Source of the DNA: Podospora pseudocomata
Lineage: Eukaryota; Ascomycota; Sordariomycetes; Sordariales; Podosporaceae
Direction of reading: 5' to 3'
Assembly: GCF_035222375.1 (NCBI RefSeq)
Contig: NC_085887.1
Span: 967,501 to 1,031,500 of the forward strand
Length of the DNA: 64,000 nt
Within the stretch, counting starts at the first letter, position 1. Every line of letters starts with the position of its first letter. Shown in pieces: positions 1 through 10,894 of this stretch. The notes beneath the pieces are model-generated. The model did not search any database and had not been told where the DNA came from. It saw only the letters and a list, made by a program, of their open reading frames with translations. A program made the position numbers and the translations under genes.

Positions 1-622
1 GTGTAGATAAGTTCTTAAAAAGTTTCCTGGGCGCCTGTGAACAACCAGATACGTAGGACTATAGCGATTGCGCGGCTTTTAAGTAGAGAATTTTATTTGT
101 TTAATGTCGAGAATGAGACAACTGGCGAGTGTATTGTGTAGCAGCGTTACCTTGAAATTCAATGATCTACGCCAGCCTATGTGACACACCCAACTTGATG
201 TGAACATGCTAAAGTGCCATGTCATAGCTCCATCTTTTCCACAACCGGAGGTTGAGATGTGCAAGGCTGACAAGGACAAGGCTGCAGCGCCCATGCTTCT
301 GCAGTGCGCCCGACATGCTCTAGGCTCAGGGGCAGGAGCAACATCCACGTCCCTGTCTGCACCTTGTCGGCAGGCCCGTCTTGTTCCGAGTGAAACTGTC
401 ACCCATCGACAACCAGTGGAACACACGTCTCCCATAATGGCAGCAACCACCATCGCAGGTAGCACGGGCTTGCCAGTGCTCCTCTGCAGGGGCGCACAGA
501 ATGACACAAGTGTGACTAGCAAAACAAACACACAGATCGCCCACACCACCTTCAAGCACCTGACGATGCCAAGACGACAAGTTTCCTTCAGCATTCCTGT
601 CGAAGAATGTCATATCACCACG
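1..622. other. Upstream region without a supported gene
   Basis: Open frames exist on both strands here (79-594 minus, 200-622 plus), but they overlap each other, lack domain-like sequence and show no intron signals. I treat the stretch as upstream sequence of the GH76 gene. Confidence 0.5.
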
Positions 623-2284
623 ATGCTATCGACAGTCGTGTTGGCACTGGCCATCTCCAGCACTAGGGCTGCGCTGAACGTGGACCTCGATTCCGCGGGT
701 GCGCACACTCCCTGCTTCTAGGTACTTCGCGATGCGAACATTGACTGACGATTCGCAGACTCGATACGCTTCGCCGCCGGTCTCGTCGCAAGCAAGCTGA
801 TGGACTACTACCATGGCGAAGAACCGGGCCAAACCCCCGGAATCCTCCCCGGGCCCCCTCCCGCAGGACCGTACTACTGGTGGGAAGCAAGTCCACCTCC
901 TCTCCCTCTTCTCCTCAAACGCATAGCTAATGTTGAACCATCCAGGGCGGCGCCCTCTGGGGAACCATGGTAGACTACTGGCACTACACCCACTCCCAAT
1001 TCTACAACGACCTCACCCTCCGCGCCCTCGTCTACCAAGCCAACCCCCCGCACAACGACTACATGCCCCCCAACTGGACCGCCTCCCTCGGCAACGACGA
1101 CCAAGGCTTCTGGGGCATGTCGGCCATGCTAGCCGCCGAAACCACATTCAAAAACCCACCCCCCGGTCAACCCCAGTGGTTAGCCCTCGCACAAGCAGTC
1201 TTCAACACGCAAGCCGAGCGATGGGACACGAGGTATTGCAACGGGGGCTTGCGGTGGCAGATTCCCCTCTCCAACAACGGGTACAACTACAAGAACTCGA
1301 TTGCGAACGCGATTTTTTTCAACCTGGGGGCGAGGTTGGCGAGGTACACGAACAACAGGACGTATGCCGAGTGGGCGGGCAAGACGTGGGATTGGATGGA
1401 GGGGGTGGGGTACATTGACAAGGAGAATTGGAATGTGTATGATGGGGGCCATGTGGAGCGGAATTGCACGGATATCAACAGGGCGCAGTTTTCATACACG
1501 GCTGCTATTTTTGTGCAGGGGTGTGGGTTTCTTTATAACTATGTATGTTGTTTCCCTGGGATGGATAGGAGTAAGACTATGAACGTACGGCCATGCTAAC
1601 CTTGATTTCTACTAGACAAACGGCGAGCAAAAGTGGCGCGATAGGCTCGAGGGACTAACAAACCGAACATTGAACAACTTTTTCCTTAGTCAACCAAAGG
1701 CCGGGACGAGACCGGCGGCTATGGAACCGAGTTGTGAGTTGGAGGAGAGGAACCAGTGTACGACGGATATGTTGTCTTTCAAGGGGTATCTCCACCGGTG
1801 GATGGCGCAGATGACGCAGATGGCGCCGTTTGTGAGGGGGGTTGTCATGCCGGTGTTGAGGGAGTCGGTGAGGAGCATGGCGGAGAGTTGTTTGCCGGAT
1901 GGGACGTGTGGGTTTAGGTGGAATAGGGGCCAGTATGATGGGAACACGGGAGCCGGGCAGCAGATGAATGCGCTGGGGGCCTTGGTCAGTTTGCTGGTTG
2001 AACAACCGGAGGTTAAGGAGGCTGTGACGACCAAGAATGGGGGGACGAGTGCTGGGGATCCGAATGCGGGACGGGAGGGGGAAGTGGGGGAGTGGGAGGG
2101 TGAGAGCGAGGTTATTACCGATGTGGATAGGGTTGGGGCGGCGGTGGTGACGATTTTGATGGTTGGAACTGTGATGGGGATGATGATTTGGGTTAGTGCG
2201 ACTACGGGGGAGGAGGAGGAGTATGCTAGGGTTATGAGGGGGGAGAAGAAGAAGGGTAAGGGCAGGGTGATTGAGAGGACATGA
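623..2284 (+). CDS. GH76 family endo-alpha-1,6-mannosidase (DFG5/DCW1-like), membrane-anchored
   Basis: The sequence shows four exons: 623-698, 759-886, 946-1542 and 1616-2284, giving 489 residues. Residues 1-16 form a signal peptide. The GH76 fold follows, with YYWWEGGALWGTMVDYW and SLGNDDQGFWG, the latter holding the catalytic Asp pair (about residues 119-120), then NGYNYKNS and QLSFK-type (MLSFKGYLHRWMA) motifs. The 59 nt second intron is a GC-AG intron: its donor reads GCAAGT, and only that donor restores the YYWWE|GGALW frame. Family members act at the plasma membrane or wall, cutting or transferring GPI mannose cores so that proteins become wall-bound. The C-terminus is odd: a hydrophobic segment (about residues 438-460) is followed by some 27 charged residues, so it looks like a true transmembrane anchor with a cytosolic tail, not a GPI signal. 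The start is the first ATG before the signal peptide. Confidence 0.9.
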
Positions 2285-3083
2285 TATTGGTTTTGTTGGA
2301 GGAATGTTACCTGAAGATATCGCTGTTGTTCATTTGGGAGACTGATAACGTAGGGATATAAGAGGTACATCAAATGTAACAGCGGCTCGGCAATACGAAA
2401 TGATTTATATACGAGCAACTACCGATGCGGTGACAGCGGGATTCGGGGGCGTCGTGTTGGGAAAGGGTGTGATGTGCATTGCTCCGCCACCACACTGACG
2501 AATGGATGGGTATGCTGTGCCAATGATGCTGTCGTTTCAGAAGGGCTGGGACAATATCAGACCGTGTATTTTATTCGCTACTGATCTTCTTTCTCATCGA
2601 GCCCGCCCGTGTTGACAAGAAAATAGGCCTGGCTTGGCTGCATACGGCAGACACAGAGAATATGCAGGTTTCGGCGCCGAAGGTCTCAGCTTACCCCTCG
2701 CTTTCTAGGAGATGATTACCTTGCTTTAGCCATCAGTTGTGATCGGTGACTGTCCGACTGATGTTGGGAACTGTGAGAACTATGGTTTTCGGGCCCGAAA
2801 CAAGTTTCTCACGGCAGCTGGTGAGCTGGATTTGCGGTGAATGTTTGGATAGGCGCCAATCTGACGTACATATTCCAGGCAGGGATCTGCGTGGTGGTGG
2901 TGGTGGTGATGGTGCTGTGTAGCCGTAACATTCGGATGAGGCGGGGATTGGATTGGATTCCATGCTGACTGCGGTCGGATCGGGTCGGGCGGTTCGTGTT
3001 TGTCTCTCCTTTAAACTGGGTTGGGTTTCCCCTTTTCCTTCCCGTTTTTTTTTCTCTCCCTCTGCTGTCAACAATCCACAAAG
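2285..3083. other. Intergenic, 3' end of GH76 gene and promoter of next gene
   Basis: No supported gene. The last 80 bases before the next start are pyrimidine-rich (CT and T runs), as is usual just upstream of fungal start codons. Confidence 0.6.
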
Positions 3084-3791
3084 ATGGCGCCTGTATTACC
3101 ACCACGACGCTCACGGATCACAAAACGAGACGCCCTTGGCCCTAGATTTGACGATGACGACGACGACGATGGATACAACCCCTGGAGCGACTGGAAGGAG
3201 AAGTCGTATAACGGACCTGGAGGGGGGAACAGTGGATCGGATGAAGGAATTTTGAGCGGAGATTTTGGGCGTGACGGGGAGAGGAACAACATTGACTTTG
3301 ACCTTGACGACAGAGTCACCAGCCGGAACAATGGCCTCTCTGGCGGGCAAATAGCGGCGATTGTAGTGTCGATTGTGGTCTTCTTCTTGTTGGTGTCGGG
3401 GTTGTGCTTCTGGAGAGATCGGCGGAGGAAGAAGCGGAGGCTGGCGGAAGAGCAGACGTTGGCCGATGATGGAGTGAAGAGGGATGTGTATATGAAGGAG
3501 CAAGGAGAGGAGCTAAGCCCTGTGTTGCCTATTAGCACCCAAGGAGTGGGAGGGACGACGCCAACACCGGGACAGGGTATAGGGGGACAGGATGCGCCAC
3601 CACCATATGAGCCGAGGCAGCCTGAAGCTGCGCATGTTTCGGGAGGAGAGACAGCAACAGACAGCGGCAATTGGAGACAATCCAGACTTGGGACAGAGGA
3701 GGATGATATCATGGTTACGGATGGGATGCCGCCTGACAGTGGGAGACAACGAGAGGGAAAAGGGAGTGGGGGACTTGAGATCGGGACTTGA
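3084..3791 (+). CDS. Single-pass membrane protein with acidic ectodomain and PPxY tail
   Basis: Single exon of 235 residues starting at an ATG in good context (aaagATGg). In order: a short basic N-terminus, a run of seven Asp, a Gly/Asn-rich acidic stretch, one transmembrane helix (about residues 91-113, IAAIVVSIVVFFLLVSGLCF) with a strongly basic stop-transfer cluster (RDRRRKKRR), then a disordered Pro/Gly/Gln-rich tail with PPPYEP, a PPxY-type motif. In fungi such motifs bind WW domains of Rsp5-type ubiquitin ligases. This suggests, but does not prove, a regulated surface protein or ligase adaptor. There is no cleavable signal peptide, since the open frame upstream of this ATG only begins at non-ATG codons. 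I know no named family. Confidence 0.75.
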   Translation: MAPVLPPRRSRITKRDALGPRFDDDDDDDGYNPWSDWKEKSYNGPGGGNSGSDEGILSGDFGRDGERNNIDFDLDDRVTSRNNGLSGGQIAAIVVSIVVFFLLVSGLCFWRDRRRKKRRLAEEQTLADDGVKRDVYMKEQGEELSPVLPISTQGVGGTTPTPGQGIGGQDAPPPYEPRQPEAAHVSGGETATDSGNWRQSRLGTEEDDIMVTDGMPPDSGRQREGKGSGGLEIGT

Positions 3792-4131
3792 ACAGTAGAC
3801 TCTAGGCATCGGGGGCAGAGGAACGCGTTCCGTTACGGTGACTGGTGGTGAACAAATATCTCTTTCAATTCATCGGTTGACCATCATGCTGTTGATCATG
3901 TCCCGAGCTCTTGACTTTGTCCCGAAGTCGCAAGTTGCTAAGGTGTTGGTGACAGCGTCCTAATGGCTCGTTCTGTCCTTCTTCCCTTGCATCCCTCCTA
4001 CTTTGATGTTTGCTCCAACGATTGCCCCATACCTCCTTCGGCTCAAACACTGAATCTCTTCAACCGCTAACGCCTTCATAACTTCAAAGCTCCGCTACGT
4101 CCTTCAAAACGCTGCTGGAGAGCCCCCAACA
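3792..4131. other. Intergenic between convergent units
   Basis: 340 bases with no supported gene. It lies between the 3' ends of the plus-strand membrane protein and the broken minus-strand gene. Confidence 0.5.
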
Positions 4132-5087
4132 CTACTGCTCAGGTGTCGGAACATATTCCCACACAGACACTTCGTCAGGTGCGACGCCGAAACCAGTAAG
4201 ATGCCCCATCTGCCGGAAAAGCCTCGGGCGTTTCTCTTCGTCCTTGTCGTCCGTGTGTTGGTCTTTATGCTGGTCATGTGTGGGCTGCTTCGATTTCAGT
4301 CGATGTTGGAATAGCTGGCTTGGATTCCGGCGGTGTTGATGGATTGGCGGTCTCGTTGTTCTGCTTCTCTCGCTTGATAAACGACCTCAGCGTTGACTTT
4401 GATCTGGTAGGCACCTCAACATTCTGGTTCGCCAGTTGCGTCGCGCGGTCATTTTCTTTCTCCCTCTCCTTATCCTCTCCCCCCTACTTCTGCTTCCGGC
4501 TCTGCTCCATCCTCTTCTGTTCCAACAGCCATGGTTTCATATCCCGGATCCCCGTGATTGCCATCAACATCACTGCCTTTCGAAAATTGATGTCCTCCAG
4601 ATCAGAGGGCTTCGAGGACGGCCTGATGGACCTCCTGCGGGGTGAAGTTGTGGCCCTCAGCCTGGAATTCCTCAAAGTCGGCAAAGAACTGGAGGAGATC
4701 TGACTTCGCACACTTTGACCAGAGCGCCCGGTCGCGGTAGTATTCGGCCGGGTCGTATGCGTTCACGAGCGCCGGGGACTCGCAACAAGCGGCGAGGGGC
4801 CGGAGCCTCGCCCGCGGGCGGCACAATATTGGGCGCTTCCTTGCGCTGCTTCGAGGTCGACCTCGCAGGCGGGGAGCGCTGCTGGGCCTAAACCCATGGC
4901 TTGCGAAGAACGCCAGCGCGTTTGTTCCGAGATTGACCGCCTTTCTGTATCTCATTTTGTCCTGTGCTTTTGCTGCTGCATTGAGGAACCCGATCGATGT
5001 AGCTGTCAGGCCGAGCACTGAACAGAACTGCCCTTTGTTGAGGATCTGTTCAGAGCCTAGGTGTAGGGCCTCCACCCCTTTTACCAT
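4132..5087 (-). pseudogene. Broken hypothetical gene
   Basis: Three minus-strand frames each carry convincing coding sequence that should be one protein. Around 4602-4790 the frame reads SDLLQFFADFEEFQ and PQEVHQAVLEAL. Near 4600 a shift is needed to continue into LEDINFRKAVMLMAITGI. An in-frame TAG then follows at about 4484. A second shift near 4255 leads into a clean end, RLFRQMGHLTGFGVAPDE, ending at a stop at 4132-4134. The TAG sits where CAG (Gln) would fit, so it could be a C-to-T change of the kind repeat-induced mutation makes. The middle part looks lysine/glutamate-rich and disordered. I do not recognise the family. The 5' end is not defined. Confidence 0.55.
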
Positions 5088-6027
5088 GTGGAAGGAGCGG
5101 CATCAAACGGGTGGACATAGGTACCCGCCCACGGTAAAGACTGCCCAAAATTCCCCTGTAGTACACAGTTAAACCCCAGGCATGTCGTCCAGATTGCCTT
5201 TGGATACCTACTAACTTGTACCAACTTCATATGCACAACAGAATCGACGGCTGCCATGGCTTTACCAATTCCCTGGATACTCCGGCGGCTACCAAAGCTC
5301 CCTGATCCCGCAAGAGGCAAAGAGCAACCTGAATCAACCCCATCCAGCTACACAAGCTGGTTCCGCGTCAACCTCCACTCTGTCAACCTTCGCTCCCAGT
5401 GCCATCGACTTTTTCCCATGTTGGCTCGCATTCCTTGAGCAGGAAACGCACACCTTCAAAAGGCTTACTGGAGAGGGGGCGGTGGATGTGGGGAGAAGGT
5501 GGCGCTCCAGTTGATAGTGTAGGCGCCTATTTAACACTCAGACATCTCTTTGTTCGCCTGAAGAGCCGGTACCACACCCACTCAGCTCGTAGAGGCCGGC
5601 TAACAGCTGAACGAAATTCGAGAATGTAACAGCCATCCAATAAGTGCCCGCCACTCCTATCCGACATCCCGACGCCAGCCCCCACCGATCCAATGCCGTC
5701 GAACCTGATATCCTCGAAACACGAGTAAAGATTCCAGGTTACCAGTAGCTTGGATCTAAAGTCGGCGTCTCGTGTTTGTACAACAGTGGCGCCCTAATCT
5801 CCGACGCCAAGGCGTTCCCCTGATGCTTCTATCATGCGCGCCGCCTGCCCTGAGTAAGCCCAGGCCCGTAAGCTGGCCTAGCCTACATGCAAACCACAAA
5901 CTTCCACCGCCCTCAGGGGGCCATTCATAAAACCCGAGATGGCCACAGTTCCAGCTCCCAGATCGCGCGAGGAGATTTCGCTTCCCACGTCACGGCACAT
6001 ACGTATGGGTAGTCAACATCAGAGGAT
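5088..6027. other. Intergenic, possibly remnants of the broken gene's 5' end
   Basis: Weak minus-strand coding-like sequence up to about 5320 may be an upstream exon of the broken gene at 4132-5087, but no splice frame joins cleanly. From 5330 to 6027 I see nothing beyond the promoter of the next plus-strand gene. Confidence 0.4.
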
Positions 6028-6569
6028 ATGGGGGATGAAGCATCGTTGAAGACAGTCGAACGCCCTATCTGCGCTGCTATTGCCCACGAAACTCGGTTAC
6101 CGGAGTGCTACGACGACTGGATCTTGCCAGAGTGTTACGACCATTGGGATCTACCAGAGGTCTACATTCCAGTTGCCAATCCCATCGAACCCGGCCAGCG
6201 ACCGTCTAGGCGAGACTGGGCGAACAGAGTACAGGCACCCGCAGCTTTGGGCGAAAAGCAGTCCCCTCCTCCAAGATCCTGTTGGCGACGACACTGGGCT
6301 TGGTGGATACTTGCTGTTGTACTCGTTGTAGGAGGGGCAGCTGGCGGTGCCATAGCCGGTGCTCTCACTCTAACGCGTCGCCAAGGTTTGGACGGCTCAG
6401 TCGTATCAGCGTCACCAACACCCATCGAAACGTTATCTGGGTAGGTTCTACATACAGGTACCGGCACTGCCATGCTTCAAAATTCTAATCGTTCTAGGAC
6501 CACATCCCTATTTGGATTGACCCAGCCCCACGGCGCAACGTCGGGTGCGGCATCACAAAACACACAAGG

Positions 6570-6600
<31 letters not shown>

Positions 6601-7203
6601 GCAACAACAGCCGGGATCCAAGCTCCTACCGTGCCGACTGACTCGCTCTCAACGTCTACATCCACAGGCTCAGGCTTCTTACCTTCAAAGCCACAGATAC
6701 AAGAGACCACCACTTCAGCAACAGCCACTCAGAAAGACAGCGAGACCGGTACGTTGGGGGCAACCCCCACTCAACGGTCAATCTCCTTGCCAGCGCCAGG
6801 CACAACAGTCGAGGGATCCCCAGCAACGCCAATAAAAAGTCCTTCACCGTCCTCCAACAGTCCTGAGCCCGCCCCTCTGATGGGTCAGCCATCGAAGCCA
6901 ACACGCGCTGTCCAGATCGGAAGGGCATCTCGGCCCGGAGAGCCCCGTGACTTGCTAGAGATCGCTTTCTATCCCGAGAGTCCATGTGACTACGAAGTAA
7001 TAGGAAACTATGGCACCTGGGTCTGCGACACGCCGTTCGCGCTGGGTGGAACAGAATACCAGTGGAAGGGCTGTGGTAGCTATACCTGGTTGGTTTGGGG
7101 ACCGACTCAGGAGAGATTTGGAGCGTGTGCGGATAAGGTGACTGCTAAAACGCTTTGCGGCGGTTTGTTGGTGATAGGGGTTTGGTTGTGTAGTCCGGAA
7201 TAG
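6028..7203 (+). CDS. Membrane protein with repeated LPE(C/V)Y motif and Thr-rich stalk
   Basis: Two exons, 6028-6440 and 6498-7203, joined by a 57 nt intron with a TCTAATC branch site, encode 372 residues. The N-terminal cytosolic part has three repeats of the LPECYDDW/LPEVY type (about residues 24-51). One transmembrane helix follows (about 93-115, WWILAVVLVVGGAAGGAIAG), preceded by Arg and His. Next comes a Ser/Thr/Pro stalk with a poly-Thr run from an ACA microsatellite. The C-terminal module has five Cys (VCDTP, GCGS, GACAD, LCGG and CDYE contexts). The order suggests a type II surface protein with an extracellular Cys domain, but I know no named family. A decayed paralog lies directly downstream at 7681. 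Confidence 0.8.
6571..6609 (+). repeat. In-frame (ACA)n microsatellite encoding poly-Thr
   Basis: About 13 ACA/GCA units lie inside the second exon of the gene at 6028. They lengthen the Thr-rich stalk, and length changes in steps of three would keep the frame. Confidence 0.85.
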
Positions 7204-7680
7204 AGCCAAGCTGACATCTAAAAGATGGCGGCTTTAAGCAACCCAGGGGGGTGTCGCCAGGTTCTTGTCAAAGCAAATTTATAATCATGCTAAAATCTAT
7301 CGAGATCTCAGGCCACGGCGGTTGGCTAGCCCATCAGATACGGGGGTATACCTGTCAGGTTTTCAGCCGGTGCGGCAACGATGCACGATCACCACCAGTA
7401 AAATTACCCCCCCCCCAGAGCCTTATTCCTCAGACATCAACTTCTGGCCTAGCCCGCTGAATTCTGATACATTTGGTACCAGCCACGCCGCACGATCTGC
7501 ATCACAATTCAAGCTTGTCGATCGCCTGTGCAGAAACGAGGCGTAGATATTGCATATTGCCGCCTTGACCCAGATTCTCAACGCAAGGGGACCACATGTC
7601 AAGAGTGTTAAATAATTGAAGTGCCCCTAGCTGGCGTGCCTCTTTGCTGTTCCGGCAGATGTTCGACTGTTTTGGTAGAG
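7204..7680. other. Intergenic between gene and its broken paralog
   Basis: No supported gene. A C9-10 run near 7408 is the only notable feature. Confidence 0.5.
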
Positions 7681-8158
7681 ATGGAAAAGCCTACTCCAGC
7701 TGAGGCCACGGCCACCAAATCCTTCACCAACTCCGCTGAAGTCTCGAATCTACCGGAATGTGTTCACAACATAAGTAGCGATCTCCCTGAGCTACGGCTA
7801 TTGGAATCTTCACGAAGTCTGCGATCATTCGAACCTTCCTGAGGTGTGCAGCTCGCTCGATCGCGACAATCGATTACCACCTCAGAGCCCCAACACTTCT
7901 CAAACCCCATGGTGGCGACGGCACCGCATATTGCTTGTCGTCGTAGCTTTGTCGCTTCTCGCAGGGTCTGTAGGCGGTGTCGTTGCGGGTGTCCTGGCTT
8001 CAAGATAAGCGCAGGACACATCCATTGCGTCGGTGATGCCCTCAACAAGTACCATTCCCCCACCCGATCTATCCTCAACAACTACCATCCATCCAGGAAA
8101 CCTTCCCGACATCTACCTCCAGCAGGAGCACAGCTGCTACAATAACAGCCGGCCCATC
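7681..8158 (+). pseudogene. Decayed tandem paralog of the LPECY membrane protein
   Basis: Two plus-strand frames hold pieces that match the intact gene at 6028 in order. The first gives NLPECV and DLPEL repeats (7741-7800). After a frame change come NLPEVCSSLDRDN (from about 7830) and PWWRRHRILLVVVALSLLAG (7907-7970), which aligns with CWRRHWAWWILAVVLVVGG of the intact copy. The transmembrane region ends at a stop near 8010, and the stalk and Cys domain downstream cannot be followed. It is a tandem duplicate that has lost its function. Confidence 0.65.
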
Positions 8159-9748
8159 AAGTGACGCCCCTGGTCTTAGTCCACCGAGTTTGCCGGAGCC
8201 GGCTTTACAAGTCTTTCTGATTAACGTTTGGGAGCCACCGGATACCTCACCGCTATAGTCATCACTCTTAACAAATACTGGCACAATTTCGGCGTGGAAC
8301 ATTCGTTAGGTGGAGGCGTCCAACGATACCTCAAGCGACCAAAGCATGCCGGAGGAAGTGATCGGGAGGCCCCCCTTGACGTCTGGTGGGACATGGATGA
8401 TTGCTGATCTGGAAGAACATCCAGACTGTTATTTCCAGGGAAATCCAATGAGGATTTCGGAAGACATACTGCCAAAAACTAAGAAAGATTTCTCTCCCTA
8501 TCTTCTACATTCACACCTCTCAGTCTTCCAATAAACCTGAATCATACAAGCGCCGACAGAAAATAAAAGGTAGTCCATAGAGAGTTCGAGTGACGTGGAT
8601 AAGAAAGCCTATGTCGGCGTGGATATGTCTTGAAGCGTCTAATCAAATCATATCGTCAGTCTGATGGCATTGAGTCCCGTTACCGATTTCGGCCATTGGA
8701 CAGAACGCTCGGGTTTCTAGAATCCATTCGTCTGAGATCCGCATACAATTTACCTGTATAGTGCATCATGGACAGTTCTAAGAGCTTCATTACTGGATCC
8801 CCCCCATATATCAACTGTTGCCGTGAGCCAATGGTTGTTCTTTTTATCACAGTTGACGCTAGCTAAACCGTTGACCATGGCTAAACCGTTTAAACCGAGA
8901 GCCCTCGGAACCCAGGTCTCTGATTGGCCGGTGAGCTGGCAATTGGAGGGGGGTCCCTTGCACGAGCAGGGGTTTCACATCCCCATTTTAGGACTAGCAC
9001 TTCCATATTAGGCCTAGTACGGTCAAAGATGACAGGGATCCAGGCTCTTCTATCAAGCCTCAACGTTGACTATCTTCATAAGGCTTTGTTCTTAGCCGCA
9101 TTCTTCGGACTTTACGCTCGAGATGTAAAAATGGATACGGATGTTTTCCAGACAGAATCCCTAACGGCAGGTCAGGAATGGCACACAACACAACCCTCGC
9201 CCGATAACCTAGATACAGTGTCTTCCCGGTAGCACGTTTCCCACCTCCTGACAGGCATAATATCTGGTATGAGTGGAAAGGATGTCCGGAGAGAACCACA
9301 ATCCATCCTGTCGCCGACTACACCTCGGCATTTCGGCAATTTTGGTTCATGGCCCCTCCTCGCACAATTTATATCTGCCCGACTAGAGGATGGGGGTCCT
9401 GCGTTCACCCCGCGTCTCCACTTACCCTTTCTAGCCCCCCCCTCCTCCTTCGTTGTGCATGCATGCATATCCGAGTCACACACCCTCAATGTTATCGCTT
9501 GGTCATATGGCCTGTCAATCAAGTAATTCCGACCTCCGCCCCCGGCGCTTGTTGCGCTTTCGCAGTCCGGTGCCCTTCACTCGCATTATTTCTCGGGGAC
9601 ATTCATCTTCAAAGTTGATTCGAACTCTGCCTACCTATGGCTTCCCTGCCGAACCCATTTACCTAGCCAGATTAATCGGAAAGATAACCCGGAAATACCC
9701 AGCTTGCGATATTCGTTGCCCCAATGCTGACATCTCAGATTCCTCATA
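8159..9748. other. Long gene-poor stretch
   Basis: No frame here shows domain-like sequence or convincing splicing. Short open frames on both strands overlap. The 3' part of the decayed paralog and the lost 5' end of the oxidoreductase at 9749 may lie here. Confidence 0.45.
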
Positions 9749-10894
9749 GACCTGGAACTCTTCAAGAAGGAGGTTCCTTTTGAGATCTTTGGCTATCCGT
9801 ATCCGACATCCGAGCGCATTACCAATTGCGAATACGAAATCATCAATGAGATCGAGATACAAGATGTGCGCGTTTCCCCGGCTGAGTGCTCCCTGGATAC
9901 CACCGGCTTTACGTATATCCATCATAAGTCAGCTTACGAACTGAGAAAGGAGCATTTTAAGAAGGTTGGCAGCTCGCTTGAGGACAACCCCACCGTGGTA
10001 GCGTATCTCAACGAGAGCATGAGGCTCGCCAAAGATCGCCTGGGGGCCGAGAAGGTCATCTGCTTTGACTGGAGGGTAGGTTCATCCGACTCATGGGTTA
10101 TCTTTTGCAGACCATTTGGGCTAACTTACATGATTGCTCAAGTTCCGTCGAACTGGGGCGCCTCCCAGTGCCGTGCTACCGGTCGATGACACCCACGAGA
10201 TTCGTTTACAGGCTTTGGCCCCGGGTTATGATATGCATTGCGGTACGACTCCGATGCCACCTGTGCCTGTGAGAGGCACATGACACTGGGAATGCTGTGT
10301 TACAAAAGCTTTTGCTAACGCATGATTTCCAAACTTCTCTCATCGCGGGGGCAGAGGTTAGAGAAGCACCTCCTTCCTGAAGAGCGTGAGCCAGTAGCCA
10401 GTGGCAGGTTGACCGCTAGGATTATGAAGTGAGTTGTCTCGCTCCTCCAGCGGTGCTCTTCTTTTGTATACACTAACGCTAGTCATAGCACTTGGCGGCC
10501 CTTGAGCGTTGTGAAGACTGCACCCCTCGTCATCATGGACCGGCGAACAGTTCTGCAAGATGACCTGATCGAAGTCGAAAAGGTGCTACCTGACAAGATT
10601 GAGCGCGGATATTACGTCAAGTACCAGTCATACCACAAGTACTTCTATATGTCGGACCAGGGGGCAGAAAAAGTGGCACTCTTCACTACGTGGGATATTA
10701 AACAAGGAGACCGCACGGCAGGTGAGTGCTACCTGGTGGCGAGTGGACTATGGGTTGGATTTTGCAGTTGACCTGACTAATTATCTAACTGTAGAGATCC
10801 CTCCCCATAGTGCGGCGTCATCTTTGCGAACGATTGTCTTGATAGTCCAAGGGAGAGCGTTGAAGTGCGGTTGATAGTTCTCACGAAAGAGTAA
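9749..10894 (+). pseudogene. Decayed CmcJ/AsaB-like oxidoreductase
   Basis: The order of blocks matches the fungal hydroxylase/desaturase family related to CmcJ and AsaB (secondary-metabolism oxidoreductases). The blocks are DLELFKKEVPFEIFG (9749), LGAEKVICFDWR (to 10075), FRRTGAPPSAVLPVDDTHE (from 10143, after a 67 nt intron), RLEKHLLPEEREP, NTWRPLSVVKTAPLVIMD (after an intron with donor gtgagt), YYVKYQSYHKYFYMSDQ, and a final DSPRESVEVRLIVLTKE ending at 10894. Several features show decay: no credible start exon, no acceptor that keeps frame near 10340, a needed frame change near 10820 to reach the conserved C-terminus, and VPVDDTH where the family normally has an H-x-D-like metal-binding segment. 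Confidence 0.65.

Noticed and set aside
79-594. 171-residue minus-strand frame
   Set aside because: Low-complexity and Cys-scattered, with no splice or domain support, and it overlaps an equally long plus-strand frame.
1690-2418. 242-residue minus-strand frame with hydrophobic stretch
   Set aside because: It lies antisense to the last GH76 exon, whose sequence is well supported.
3021-3083. N-terminal extension that would look like a signal peptide (GFPFSFPFFFLSLCC)
   Set aside because: The extension begins at TTG, not ATG. It is the translated T/C-rich leader of the gene starting at 3084.
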